Of a stretch of DNA of 32,215 nucleotides, positions 6,317-14,500 are shown one piece after another. Position 1 is the first letter of the stretch. The number at the start of each line of letters is the position of its first letter. The notes under the pieces are model-generated. The model saw nothing but the letters and a program-made list of their open reading frames with translations, was not told where the DNA came from and did not search any database. The position numbers were made by a program, and so were the translations under genes. The stretch comes from an uncultured Myxococcales bacterium (GTDB lineage Bacteria > Myxococcota_A > Polyangia > Palsa-1104 > JAEUJZ01), in NCBI GenBank assembly GCA_937868485.1, contig CALMML010000005.1, forward strand, positions 1 to 32,215, in the 5' to 3' direction.

Positions 6317-8001
6317 TGAGCAAGCCACTTCACAAGAGTCGGACGGCGGTAAACGCTGCGCTGTTTGTCGGTCTGTCGATTGGCGCGATTGCTGCGGCGA
6401 ACGTGGTGTCGCTGCGGCACTTCGGTCGGCTCGACATGACCAAGGACAAGGTCTATACGCTGGCGGCGGGATCGCGAGATCTCGTCGCGAAGCTGCCAGA
6501 CCGGATGAACGTGAAGCTGTTTATGAGCGAGGAGCTCAAGCCTCCGTTTAAGCAGCACGCACAGTTTGCGCGCGATCTTCTGTCGGAATACGCGACGTAT
6601 TCGCAGGGCAAGTTCAACCTCGAAGTCATCAAGATTGGCGACGGGGAAGAGGCCCGCAAAAAAGAAGAAGAAGCGTCCAAGTGCGGTGTTCAGAAGTCGA
6701 ACCGAGGCGTGGTTTCGGCCAACAAGTTCGAGATCGGCTCGACGTTCCTCGGCGTGTGCTTCAGCTACGGCGACAAGACCGAAGCGATTCCTGTCATTGA
6801 CCGCGACGAAGGCCTGGAGTTTCAGATCTCGGGTCTTATCAAGCAGATGACGGTGAAGAAGAAGAAGATCGGCTTTGCGACGAGCGAAGGCGAGCTGAGC
6901 CTGGCTCACGGCAGCGGTCTTCAGCTTCTGTCGGAACAGCTCAAAGCGTCGGGCTACGAGACGATCAACGTCGAGCTAAAGGCGATGGTGTCGTCGGACA
7001 TCGACGTGCTGATGATCATCGGTGCGAAGCAGCCGTTTTCCGAGCGTGCCAAGTACGTCGTCGACCAGTTCCTGATGTCAGGCAAGTCGGTGGCGTTCTT
7101 CGTCGATGGACAGCAGATGCAGACGCCGCGTGGTCAGATGGCTCCGGGCATGGAGATGCCGCAGATTGCGCAGGCGAACGATACGCAGCTCGACGATCTG
7201 CTCGGTGCGTACGGCGTCAAGATCAAGCAAGACATGGTGCTGGATAAGCGCAACTTCCCGGGGCTGGTGAACGTCGGGCAGCAGATGTACCTGATGAATC
7301 ACCCGGTGTTCCTGAAGGTGACGCCGCTGCCGCAGAACCACCCAATCAACGAGAGCATGCCGGGCGCGCTCCTGTCGTATGCGAGCGTGGTGGAGCTGGT
7401 CGGTGATGCCAAAGACGGCAAAGGTCCGGTGCAGTTTACGAAGCTGATGGAGTCGAGCAACCAGAGCTGGCGTCCGTCGGGTCCGTTTGTGTTTATGCCG
7501 GGTCCGCAGATGCAGATTCCGACGCCGAATGAGGACAAGGGTCCGTTTGCGCTCGGTGTCGTCGGTCAAGGCAAGTTTAAGAGCGCGTTTGCGGGCAAGC
7601 AGATCGTCAAGGAAGACGGCAGCAAGCTGGCCCCCGACCAGAGTCAGCCGGGCATCGATCCGATGAAGACCGAGGCTCCTGAGACGGCGCGGCTGGTGGT
7701 GATTGGCGATTCCGACTTCATCAGCGATCAGTTCATCGGAACGGGCGCGCGTGCGGGTCTGCGTGACTACCTGGCGAACTTGGTCTACACGATGAACGTC
7801 ATCGACTGGCTGGCGCAGGACGAAGCGCTGGCGGCGGTGCGGAAGAAGGGCATGCAGAGTCGGCCACTCGATCAGGTGTCCGAGAGCACGGTGACGATGG
7901 TGAAGCTGCTCAACATCGGGGCGCTGCCGGGCCTGATTCTGCTGATTGGTCTGATTCGCTTCCGGCTGCGTCAGAGCGCGCGGCAGAGCGCCAAGCTGTA
8001 A
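6316..8001 (+). CDS. GldG-like ABC-system auxiliary protein
   Basis: A 561-residue protein with one N-terminal membrane span (NAALFVGLSIGAIAAANVVS) and one near the C-terminus (LLNIGALPGLILLIGLIRF) followed by a basic tail, leaving a large extracytoplasmic domain. It contains the GldG pattern: LDMTKDKVYTLAAGSRDLVAKL after the first span, KKKIGFATSEGELSL, VDVLMIIGAKQPFSE-like segment, a long middle with Met/Gln/Pro-rich stretches, and RLVVIGDSDFISDQF near the end. In the family this protein accompanies the GldF permease and is thought to act in the same transport complex. ATG at 6316 is selected over a GTG at 6307 because it overlaps the previous stop and has GGAGGTGGAG immediately upstream. 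The usual role, substrate handling or linking of ABC activity to the envelope, is not biochemically established. Confidence 0.9.
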   Translation: MSKPLHKSRTAVNAALFVGLSIGAIAAANVVSLRHFGRLDMTKDKVYTLAAGSRDLVAKLPDRMNVKLFMSEELKPPFKQHAQFARDLLSEYATYSQGKFNLEVIKIGDGEEARKKEEEASKCGVQKSNRGVVSANKFEIGSTFLGVCFSYGDKTEAIPVIDRDEGLEFQISGLIKQMTVKKKKIGFATSEGELSLAHGSGLQLLSEQLKASGYETINVELKAMVSSDIDVLMIIGAKQPFSERAKYVVDQFLMSGKSVAFFVDGQQMQTPRGQMAPGMEMPQIAQANDTQLDDLLGAYGVKIKQDMVLDKRNFPGLVNVGQQMYLMNHPVFLKVTPLPQNHPINESMPGALLSYASVVELVGDAKDGKGPVQFTKLMESSNQSWRPSGPFVFMPGPQMQIPTPNEDKGPFALGVVGQGKFKSAFAGKQIVKEDGSKLAPDQSQPGIDPMKTEAPETARLVVIGDSDFISDQFIGTGARAGLRDYLANLVYTMNVIDWLAQDEALAAVRKKGMQSRPLDQVSESTVTMVKLLNIGALPGLILLIGLIRFRLRQSARQSAKL

Positions 8002-8019
8002 CGGAAACCGAGGCTGACG

Positions 8020-9408
8020 ATGGAAAAGAAAAACCTCTACGCGCTGGTTGCTTTTGTGGCGCTGTCGGTTCTGGCGGTGTTCTCGCTACGCTCGCCGGAG
8101 CGTGGTGAGCGGGTCGGTGAGCGGGCGCGAGCGATTGCGGAGATCAAGCCGGGCACGATTGGCTCGCTCGAAGTGGCGCAGCCGGGCGACAAAGACAAGG
8201 TCTCGCTGACGAAGAAGGGCGACAAGTGGCAGGTCATCGCTCCGTATGACAAGCCTGCGGATCCGACGGTGGCCAAGGCTGCGGTCGAGGCGCTGGAAAA
8301 AGTACGCTGGGGCGACCTGGTGACGCAGCAAAAGACCAAGCACGCCGAGTTTGAAGTGTCCGATGACAAGGCGGTGCATGTGGTGGCCAAAGACGCAGGT
8401 GGTGCGGTGCTGGCGGACCTGTACATCGGCAAAGCGAGCGGCAATGCCACGATGGTGCGGATTGCGGGCAAAGACGATGTGTGGCAATCGCTGGACTTGT
8501 ATGCGTCCACCTACAAGCGCGAAGGCAAGAGCTGGCGCGAGCACGGCATCTACGACCTGAAGGCCGACGATGCAGAAAAGCTGGTGATCGTTGGTGGTGG
8601 AACCAAGGTTTCGCTCGAGCGAGTTCCGCCAGCGGCGGGCGCAGACGGCAAGCCGGGCAGCCAGAACATCTACGAAGCGAAGTGGAAGATCGTCGAAGGG
8701 GACGCGGTGCTAAAGCCTGGTCTCGAGGTCGATAACAGCCTGCTCAATCGGATGGTTCAGTCGGTGTCGACGCTGCGGGCCTCGGACTACCAGGATGCAG
8801 CCAAGCCGGAAGAAGTGGGACTTGCGCCGGGTGCGCCGGGACAGATTGCTGTCACCGTCAGCTACAAGGAAGGCAAGAGCGCGGGCGTGCGGATCGGCCA
8901 GCTCAAGGGCGACGACTACTATGTGCAGACCGTCGACAATCCGCAGGTGTTCACCGTCAAGAAGTTCGGTTTGGAGACGGTGGCGCACATTCCGCAAGAC
9001 GTTCGGGACAAGAGCATCCTGTCGCTAAAGTCGGATCAGATCGAATCGGTGACGGTGGTGCAAGGCGCCGATGTCGTGAGCATCAAGTCCGTCGACAAGA
9101 GCTGGAAGTCAGACAAGCTGCCGGATGCGGACGAAGCCAAGCTCAAGCAGGTGGTTGATGGCTTCGATGGAATCGCGGGAACTGGCTTTTTGTCGCCGGA
9201 TGCGCCAGAGCTAAAGTCGCTTATGACGCCGAAAGCCACGATCACGGTCAAGCCGAAGACGGGCGCTCCGGTGGTCTTGAAGGTTGGGGATTCGCGCGGC
9301 GATGACTTCGCGGTGCAGAAGGTCGGTCAAGACGCGATGTGGGTGCGAAAGCTCCAGGTTGAGCGTCTGCTGAAGAAGCCCGCCGAGCTCGCCAAGGACA
9401 AGAAGTAG
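8020..9408 (+). CDS. DUF4340-like envelope protein
   Basis: A 462-residue protein with a single N-terminal membrane anchor (LYALVAFVALSVLAVFSL) and a long beta-rich exterior domain containing repeated motifs of the DUF4340 type: IGSLEVAQPGDKDKVSLTKKGDKWQVIAPYDKPADP followed by AVEALEKVRW, IGKASGNATMVRIAGKDDVW, and a later second copy-like unit (IESVTVVQGADVVSIKSVDKSWKS with VDGFDGIAG). DUF4340 proteins are regularly encoded after GldG-like genes, as here, 18 bases downstream. The function is unknown; association with the ABC complex on the outer face of the inner membrane is inferred from topology and context. It is the last gene before a strong hairpin terminator. Confidence 0.88.
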   Translation: MEKKNLYALVAFVALSVLAVFSLRSPERGERVGERARAIAEIKPGTIGSLEVAQPGDKDKVSLTKKGDKWQVIAPYDKPADPTVAKAAVEALEKVRWGDLVTQQKTKHAEFEVSDDKAVHVVAKDAGGAVLADLYIGKASGNATMVRIAGKDDVWQSLDLYASTYKREGKSWREHGIYDLKADDAEKLVIVGGGTKVSLERVPPAAGADGKPGSQNIYEAKWKIVEGDAVLKPGLEVDNSLLNRMVQSVSTLRASDYQDAAKPEEVGLAPGAPGQIAVTVSYKEGKSAGVRIGQLKGDDYYVQTVDNPQVFTVKKFGLETVAHIPQDVRDKSILSLKSDQIESVTVVQGADVVSIKSVDKSWKSDKLPDADEAKLKQVVDGFDGIAGTGFLSPDAPELKSLMTPKATITVKPKTGAPVVLKVGDSRGDDFAVQKVGQDAMWVRKLQVERLLKKPAELAKDKK

Positions 9409-9423
9409 CCTCGCCTTGCTGTG

Positions 9424-9443
9424 CCCGCGCCGCGCGGGTTTTT
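9424..9443 (+). terminator. Rho-independent terminator of the Gld-type operon
   Basis: CCCGCG (9424-9429) and CGCGGG (9433-9438) form a GC-only six-base-pair stem with a three-base loop, followed directly by five T. It sits 15 bases after the DUF4340 stop and just before the convergent ATPase gene's stop. The T-run follows the hairpin only on the plus strand, so it ends the leftward operon's neighbour, the plus-strand transcript. Confidence 0.75.
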
Positions 9444-9444
9444 C

Positions 9445-10896
9445 CTACGAAATCAGCGAAATCAGTCGGCGTCTCGTCTCGGCGAGATCGCTGCGCTCGT
9501 GTCTTCCCTGTCGCAAGAACGCTTCAATCGCGGGCAGCTTGTGCAGCGCTTCGTCGGTGGCTGGATCTGTTCCACGCTGATACGCACCCAGCAGCACAAG
9601 CTCACGCTGTCGCTCGGACAACGCAAGCAGCTCACGGAGTCGTGCCGCCGCCTGACGCTGCGAGCCGTCGACGATATCATCCATCACCCGCGACAGCGAG
9701 CGCAAGACATCGATGGCTGGATAGTGACCCCGCTCAGCCAGCGAGCGCGACAGCTCAATGTGTCCGTCGAGCGTTGCGCGAACTTCTTCGGCAATGATGT
9801 CATCGACGTCGTCGCCAGAGCCGGTGACCAAGACGGCATAGACCGCCGTGATCGAGCCAAACTCACCTTGTCCGGTGCGCTCCAAAAGCCGTGGCAGCAG
9901 TGCAAACACCGACGGTGGATAACCTTGACGCGCGGGCAGCTCACCAGCGGCCAGTCCAACCTCACGCTGGGCCCGAGCGACTCTCGTCAGCGAATCGACG
10001 AGGAGCAGCACCTTCTTGCCGCGATCTCGAAAATGTTCGGCAATCGCCGTCGCAGACAGCGCAGCTTTCAGACGCAAGAGCGGTGGCTGATCCGACGTGG
10101 CACAGACCACAACCGTCCGGCTGCGGGTTTCGTCGTCTAGCTCTCGATCGATGAAGTCGCGCACTTCGCGGCCTCGCTCGCCGATCAGACCAATCACCGT
10201 CACATCCGAGCTGGCATTGCGGGCAATCTGTCCGAGCAGCGTCGATTTTCCAAGACCCGGACCCGCAAACAGCCCGATTCGCTGACCTTGTCCAATCGAG
10301 AGACATCCGTCGATGGCACGCAGACCGAACGGCAGTGGCTCGGTGATGCGACGACGACGGAGTGGCTCCGGGGCATCTCGCTCGACGGGAATTGGAATCA
10401 GCTCCGTCGCCAAGCTAGACAGCGCGGGCCCGTCATCCATCGCTTCTCCGTAGGCGTCAATCACCCGTCCGAGCAGCGGCGTTCCTGCCAAGATTGTCAG
10501 CGGCATTCCCGTCGGACGAACCACAGAGTTTGGACCCACGCCAGCGACTGCACCGAGTGGAAGCAAGACAACCTCTTCACCGCGAAAACCGACCACTTCC
10601 GCGTAGAGCGGCGTCTCTCCGACGGCTCCTTTGCGCCACGATGGCTGGCTCGACGACTGAGGCTCCGGGTCGATGGGCTCGCTGAGTCGATCGATGGCCA
10701 CTAGCTCGCCGATACGCGCACCCGGTGCCGTCGCACGCAAGACCAGGCCGGTTAGCTCGCTGACGCGGCCCGAGATTCGTTGTGAGACGGTGGCTTGAAC
10801 CGTTCGCAGCGCTGCTTGCAGACGGAGCGGATCGGGTCGCTCACCACGCGCGGGACGCTCTGTTCGCTCGGGCTTGATGGGCGGCGTGTCGCTCAT
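9445..10896 (-). CDS. Type III secretion / flagellar ATPase (SctN/FliI family)
   Basis: A 483-residue hexameric export ATPase. Visible motifs are Walker A AGPGLGKSTL with Lys217, the family hallmark GERGREVRDFI (239-249), CATSDQPPLLR (265-275), Walker B VLLLVDSLTRVARAQRE with Asp301, and the YPPSVFALLPRLLERTG segment shared by FliI, SctN and rotary ATPase subunits. The N-terminus carries a Pro/Arg-rich tail and the beta-barrel region has an insertion of about 20 residues (around 73-93) compared with typical members. It unfolds and delivers export substrates in type III systems. The start overlaps the stop of the SctL/FliH-like gene by four bases. No other type III or flagellar component is encoded nearby, so assignment to a flagellum, an injectisome or a degenerate myxobacterial system is open. 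Confidence 0.92.
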   Translation of the reverse strand: MSDTPPIKPERTERPARGERPDPLRLQAALRTVQATVSQRISGRVSELTGLVLRATAPGARIGELVAIDRLSEPIDPEPQSSSQPSWRKGAVGETPLYAEVVGFRGEEVVLLPLGAVAGVGPNSVVRPTGMPLTILAGTPLLGRVIDAYGEAMDDGPALSSLATELIPIPVERDAPEPLRRRRITEPLPFGLRAIDGCLSIGQGQRIGLFAGPGLGKSTLLGQIARNASSDVTVIGLIGERGREVRDFIDRELDDETRSRTVVVCATSDQPPLLRLKAALSATAIAEHFRDRGKKVLLLVDSLTRVARAQREVGLAAGELPARQGYPPSVFALLPRLLERTGQGEFGSITAVYAVLVTGSGDDVDDIIAEEVRATLDGHIELSRSLAERGHYPAIDVLRSLSRVMDDIVDGSQRQAAARLRELLALSERQRELVLLGAYQRGTDPATDEALHKLPAIEAFLRQGRHERSDLAETRRRLISLIS

Positions 10897-11468
10897 GGTC
10901 CTTGTCCACGCAGCGCTCGCTCAATGGCATCGAGCTGGGTCGGCAGACGCGCATCGACGGTGCCAAGCTCTGTCTCGATGATGCAGCTTCCCCGCAAAAT
11001 GGCTGGATCGGCGCGCAGAATCACGGCTTGGGTGCGACTACAGCGCTCAATCAGCCGAGGCCGACCTCGTTCTAGCGCTTTCAGATCGTCGGGATGACAG
11101 CGAACCACCACTTCTCGTGGCGCACCGGCCTGCGACAGCGCTTCGCTGACGATATCGACCACGGCGTCGGGCTGTAGCTGTAGCTCTCGACCGAGGATCC
11201 GCTCCGCGATGCGCACCGCCAAGATGCGTAGATCTTGCTCGACATCTTTGTGCGCACGCAGTGTCTGCACCCGTGCTGCCGTCAGAAGCTCTGTGACCGC
11301 TGCCAGACCGCGCTCACGACCTTCGGCGGTCGCTTGGGTGCGCAGCCGCTCGGCTTCGTGACGCGCTTCGCTGAGCAGCTTGTCCGCTTCCGCTCGCGGG
11401 TCAAACGGGTACGGGTCGATGGCTGGCTTTTTCCCGTCGCGAAGACCGCCTTTTAGAATGCGGGCCAT
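10893..11468 (-). CDS. SctL/FliH-like stator of the type III ATPase
   Basis: A 191-residue cytoplasmic protein. After a short N-terminus (MARILKGGL) there is a charged helix (ADKLLSEARHEAERLRTQATAEGRERGL) of the coiled-coil type found in FliH, SctL and the ATP synthase b subunit, then an alpha/beta C-terminal domain with LRILAVRIAERILGRELQLQPD, VVVRCHPDDLKALE and a final GSCIIETELGTVDARLPTQLDAIERAL. The GxCxIETExGxVDA motif is characteristic of the SctL/FliH/V-type E subunit group. In the family it dimerises and links the ATPase to the sorting platform, inhibiting ATPase activity. Overlap of four bases with the ATPase gene supports co-expression. A TATACT hexamer nine bases upstream of the ATG suggests a leaderless start. 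Confidence 0.85.
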   Translation of the reverse strand: MARILKGGLRDGKKPAIDPYPFDPRAEADKLLSEARHEAERLRTQATAEGRERGLAAVTELLTAARVQTLRAHKDVEQDLRILAVRIAERILGRELQLQPDAVVDIVSEALSQAGAPREVVVRCHPDDLKALERGRPRLIERCSRTQAVILRADPAILRGSCIIETELGTVDARLPTQLDAIERALRGQGP

Positions 11469-11477
11469 GGCCTGGCC

Positions 11478-11483
11478 AGTATA
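11478..11483 (-). promoter_or_regulatory. Candidate -10 hexamer for the sctL-sctN pair
   Basis: Read on the minus strand this is TATACT, five of six matches to the -10 consensus, ending nine bases before the ATG at 11468. No convincing -35 is seen 17 bases upstream. The gene has no clear Shine-Dalgarno sequence, so the transcript may be leaderless or nearly so. Confidence 0.3.
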
Positions 11484-11504
11484 TCGCTGCCCGGCGCGGA
11501 ATGG

Positions 11505-14500
11505 GTGCTTCGGAGACGGCGGACGTGCTACTTTTTTTGTGTGAGCGAGCGGCCCCGGCCACAGAGCCCGAGCATCATTCCGCTGCAGCAGACCCTGGTG
11601 CGTCGCGTACTTCAGGTGCTGGCTGCCGTCGCGATTGTTTGGCTTGGCGTGTTCTTGGGGCTAAACGATCGACGGCTTGGCAAGCTCGTCACCAAGATCG
11701 TCGGGACGCAGATTCGCGGCGAGTTCAACCTCGGCTACGCACGCTATTCGTACTTCAGCAGCCTCGCGTCGATCATCTTGAACACCACCACGCACGTCGA
11801 GGGTGGCGACTTCGAGATGCGCGATCCCAACGGCGAGCTGGTGATGAAAGCGTCACGCATCGAGGCAGACATCTATCTTGGCGAGCTGATTCGTGGCCTG
11901 CTGCGCACCGCCGTGAGCGCACCGTTTGGCCGAGGCTCTTTCGTCGAGCTGCACTTTTCATCGGGACACCTCCACGGCGGCTGGGCGCACATTCGTCCGA
12001 TCCAAGTCCGTCGCTTGTATCCACCCAACGTGACCGGCCCGATGTTCGGCAATGAAGTCAACATCGTCGCCACGATGTCGGGCAAAAAGCCGAAGCCCGA
12101 GAGTGCTCCGCCAAGCCCCGGACACTTGCGCATCACCGTCGACGGAGAAGGACTGACCTTCGAAAACGTCGTCTACCAGATGTCGTTCCCTGGCTGGCAT
12201 GGTCGTGTCGACGGAGTAAAGGGCGCGCTGACGATGCGCTTTTCGTCGGACCCCGCCGAGACCAAGCCCGGACTTCAGAGCTTTGTCTACGAGGTCGCGC
12301 CGATGAATGCCGAGAGTGGCGAGCTGGTGCTCGGCTCGGCGGGGCCCGACGGAAGTGGTGAGTTTGTGTTTCCGCTGCGCAACCTCGAGCTGCGTCGCTT
12401 CGGTGCGCGCGCGAGCCGCAAACAAGACCTGGTGTTCCGTGGCAAGCTCAAGGCCGCCGACGCTGATGTGGAAATGGATGGCAAGCTGCTCGACACGTAC
12501 TGTGACACTGGCGTGCAGCTCGATCTGTCGTTCACGAGCGGCAACGGCCTGGCGAAGCTGGTTCCAGGCGGACTTCTGTCGGGACAGCCTCGGGGGCGAG
12601 TTCGTTTCTACGGCGCGCTGTCATCGACGCTGCCGACGACAATCAGCGGTCGTCTGTCGCCCTGTCTGAGTCAGGACTTTCACGTCCAGCACTTCCCGCT
12701 GCAAGGCGACGGACGGGCGGTGGTGATTGAAGGCCAAGTGGCCGACGTGGAAGCGCTGATTGCGTCGATTCCAATCTCGGGGGCTCGCTCGCGGTTTTCG
12801 CTCAAGGGCAGCGATCTGCACATGCCTCGGGTGACGGCGAGTGCGCTCGGTGGACAGCTTCGCGCCGAGCCGCTGCACTTTAGCTTCGCGGGCGATATGC
12901 CGTGGTCGGCGAAGATCTCGATGCAGGGAACCGATCCCGCGCAGGTTGGGATCATGCCCAAGAGCTTGCAGCCGTTCGTCGCTGGCCGTCTGAAAGGCTC
13001 GATGCGACTGTCGGGCAGCCTGGCCAAGCACGCGCATCCCGAGCGTGTGGTGATTGAGCGCGTCGATGCCCAAGTCGAGCGACTGGCTCGTCACGATCCG
13101 CTGCCGAAGGACATGAAGCTGCTCGGTTCGTTTATCTACACGCCCGAGACGGTGCTCTATCGGCAGCTTCAGCTGAGCGGCGAGACGCTGATGGTTCGTT
13201 CGGACCACGGTGCGGTTGGTCCCAGCGACGGAAAGCTCGACATTCCAGTGATGGAAATGTCGGGCAGAGGCTCGCCGCTTGGACGGGTGCTGCAGTACTT
13301 CGGAATCAGCGGTCAAGTCGGTGAAGCGCAGACGAAGTTCCGACTGGGCGGACGGATTTTGCGTCCCGAAGCCTCACGCGGGGAGTTCTTCGTCAAAGAC
13401 CTGGATCTGTTCGGTCGCAAGATCGACGAGATGTCGACGGAGTTTGCGCTGCACGATGGCAAGCTGAACCTGTCGTCGCTCAAAGCGCTGGGAAAAGATG
13501 GTGCGGTGAGCGGCGACGGTGCGCTACAGCTGTTCACCAAAGATGTCTCGACGCGGCCCGACGATCCGCAGGTGATGGTCAAGGCGGCGGTCGCTGGTGT
13601 CAGCCTCGGTCTGTTTGCGCCGGGACAGGACATCGGAGGTGTGATCACCGGCAAGATCGATGTGACGGGAACCATGAGCCATCCCGTCGGAGACGTAGAT
13701 CTGGCTCTGCCCAAGCTGACGGTGTTCGGTGGTCAGTTTGACTCGGTGTCGGTGGTGGCGCAGCTTTCGCAGACGCAGGCGATCTTGAAGCAGCTTGCGG
13801 CGACGCTCGATACGGGACGGCTGACTTCTTCAGCGACGCTGCGTCACGAGCGAGGTCGACCGCTCGACGCGACGGTGGAGTTTGCCAAGCTGCCGATTGG
13901 AAAGATGCCAATCGTACAAGGTCTGCCGATGGTGGTCGACGGAACGCTGTCGGGCAAGCTGCGGATGCTCGGGACGCTTCAGCCGCTGTTGCCGGTCTTC
14001 GAGGGCAAGCTGTCGGTGTCCGACTTCAAAGTGCAAGGACGATTGCCGACGGCGCTTGGTCCAATGATCGAGGGTGGACTTGTGCTGGCTGAGCGCGAGC
14101 CGCTGTTTGGCATGCTCGGAATGGTTGTGCGCGTCCTGACGCTGGGACAAGCCGAGCTGGGCTTTACCCCGACGGACAGCGGAACCAAGATCTCTGGCCG
14201 ACTGTTTGACTCGTTTGATATCGACGGTGTTCTGACGATGGCAGGCGGGCTGCCGCGCGGGGATCTGACGGTTCGCTTTGGCTGTCCGTTGCCGCCGTAT
14301 TTTGTCAAGTCCGTCGAAAATCCAGCAAACGGTCGAACGTCTGCGACGACGCTGGCCTGTGATCTGCTCGCGCAGAAGCTGCTGCCAGAGCTGGCCCAAA
14401 TCGGTGACGTGTCCGTGTCGGGAAGCGGTGAGCTGCGACTGCGCTTTGGCGACGATCCTCGTCCGCTGTTTGGGCCCGATCCGCTGTTCGCGCGGGGAAT

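Noticed and set aside
9421-10140. Plus-strand 239-codon frame opposite the SctN/FliI gene
   Set aside because: Antisense shadow: it lies entirely within a well-defined ATPase gene, has Arg/Gln-rich composition and no recognisable motif.
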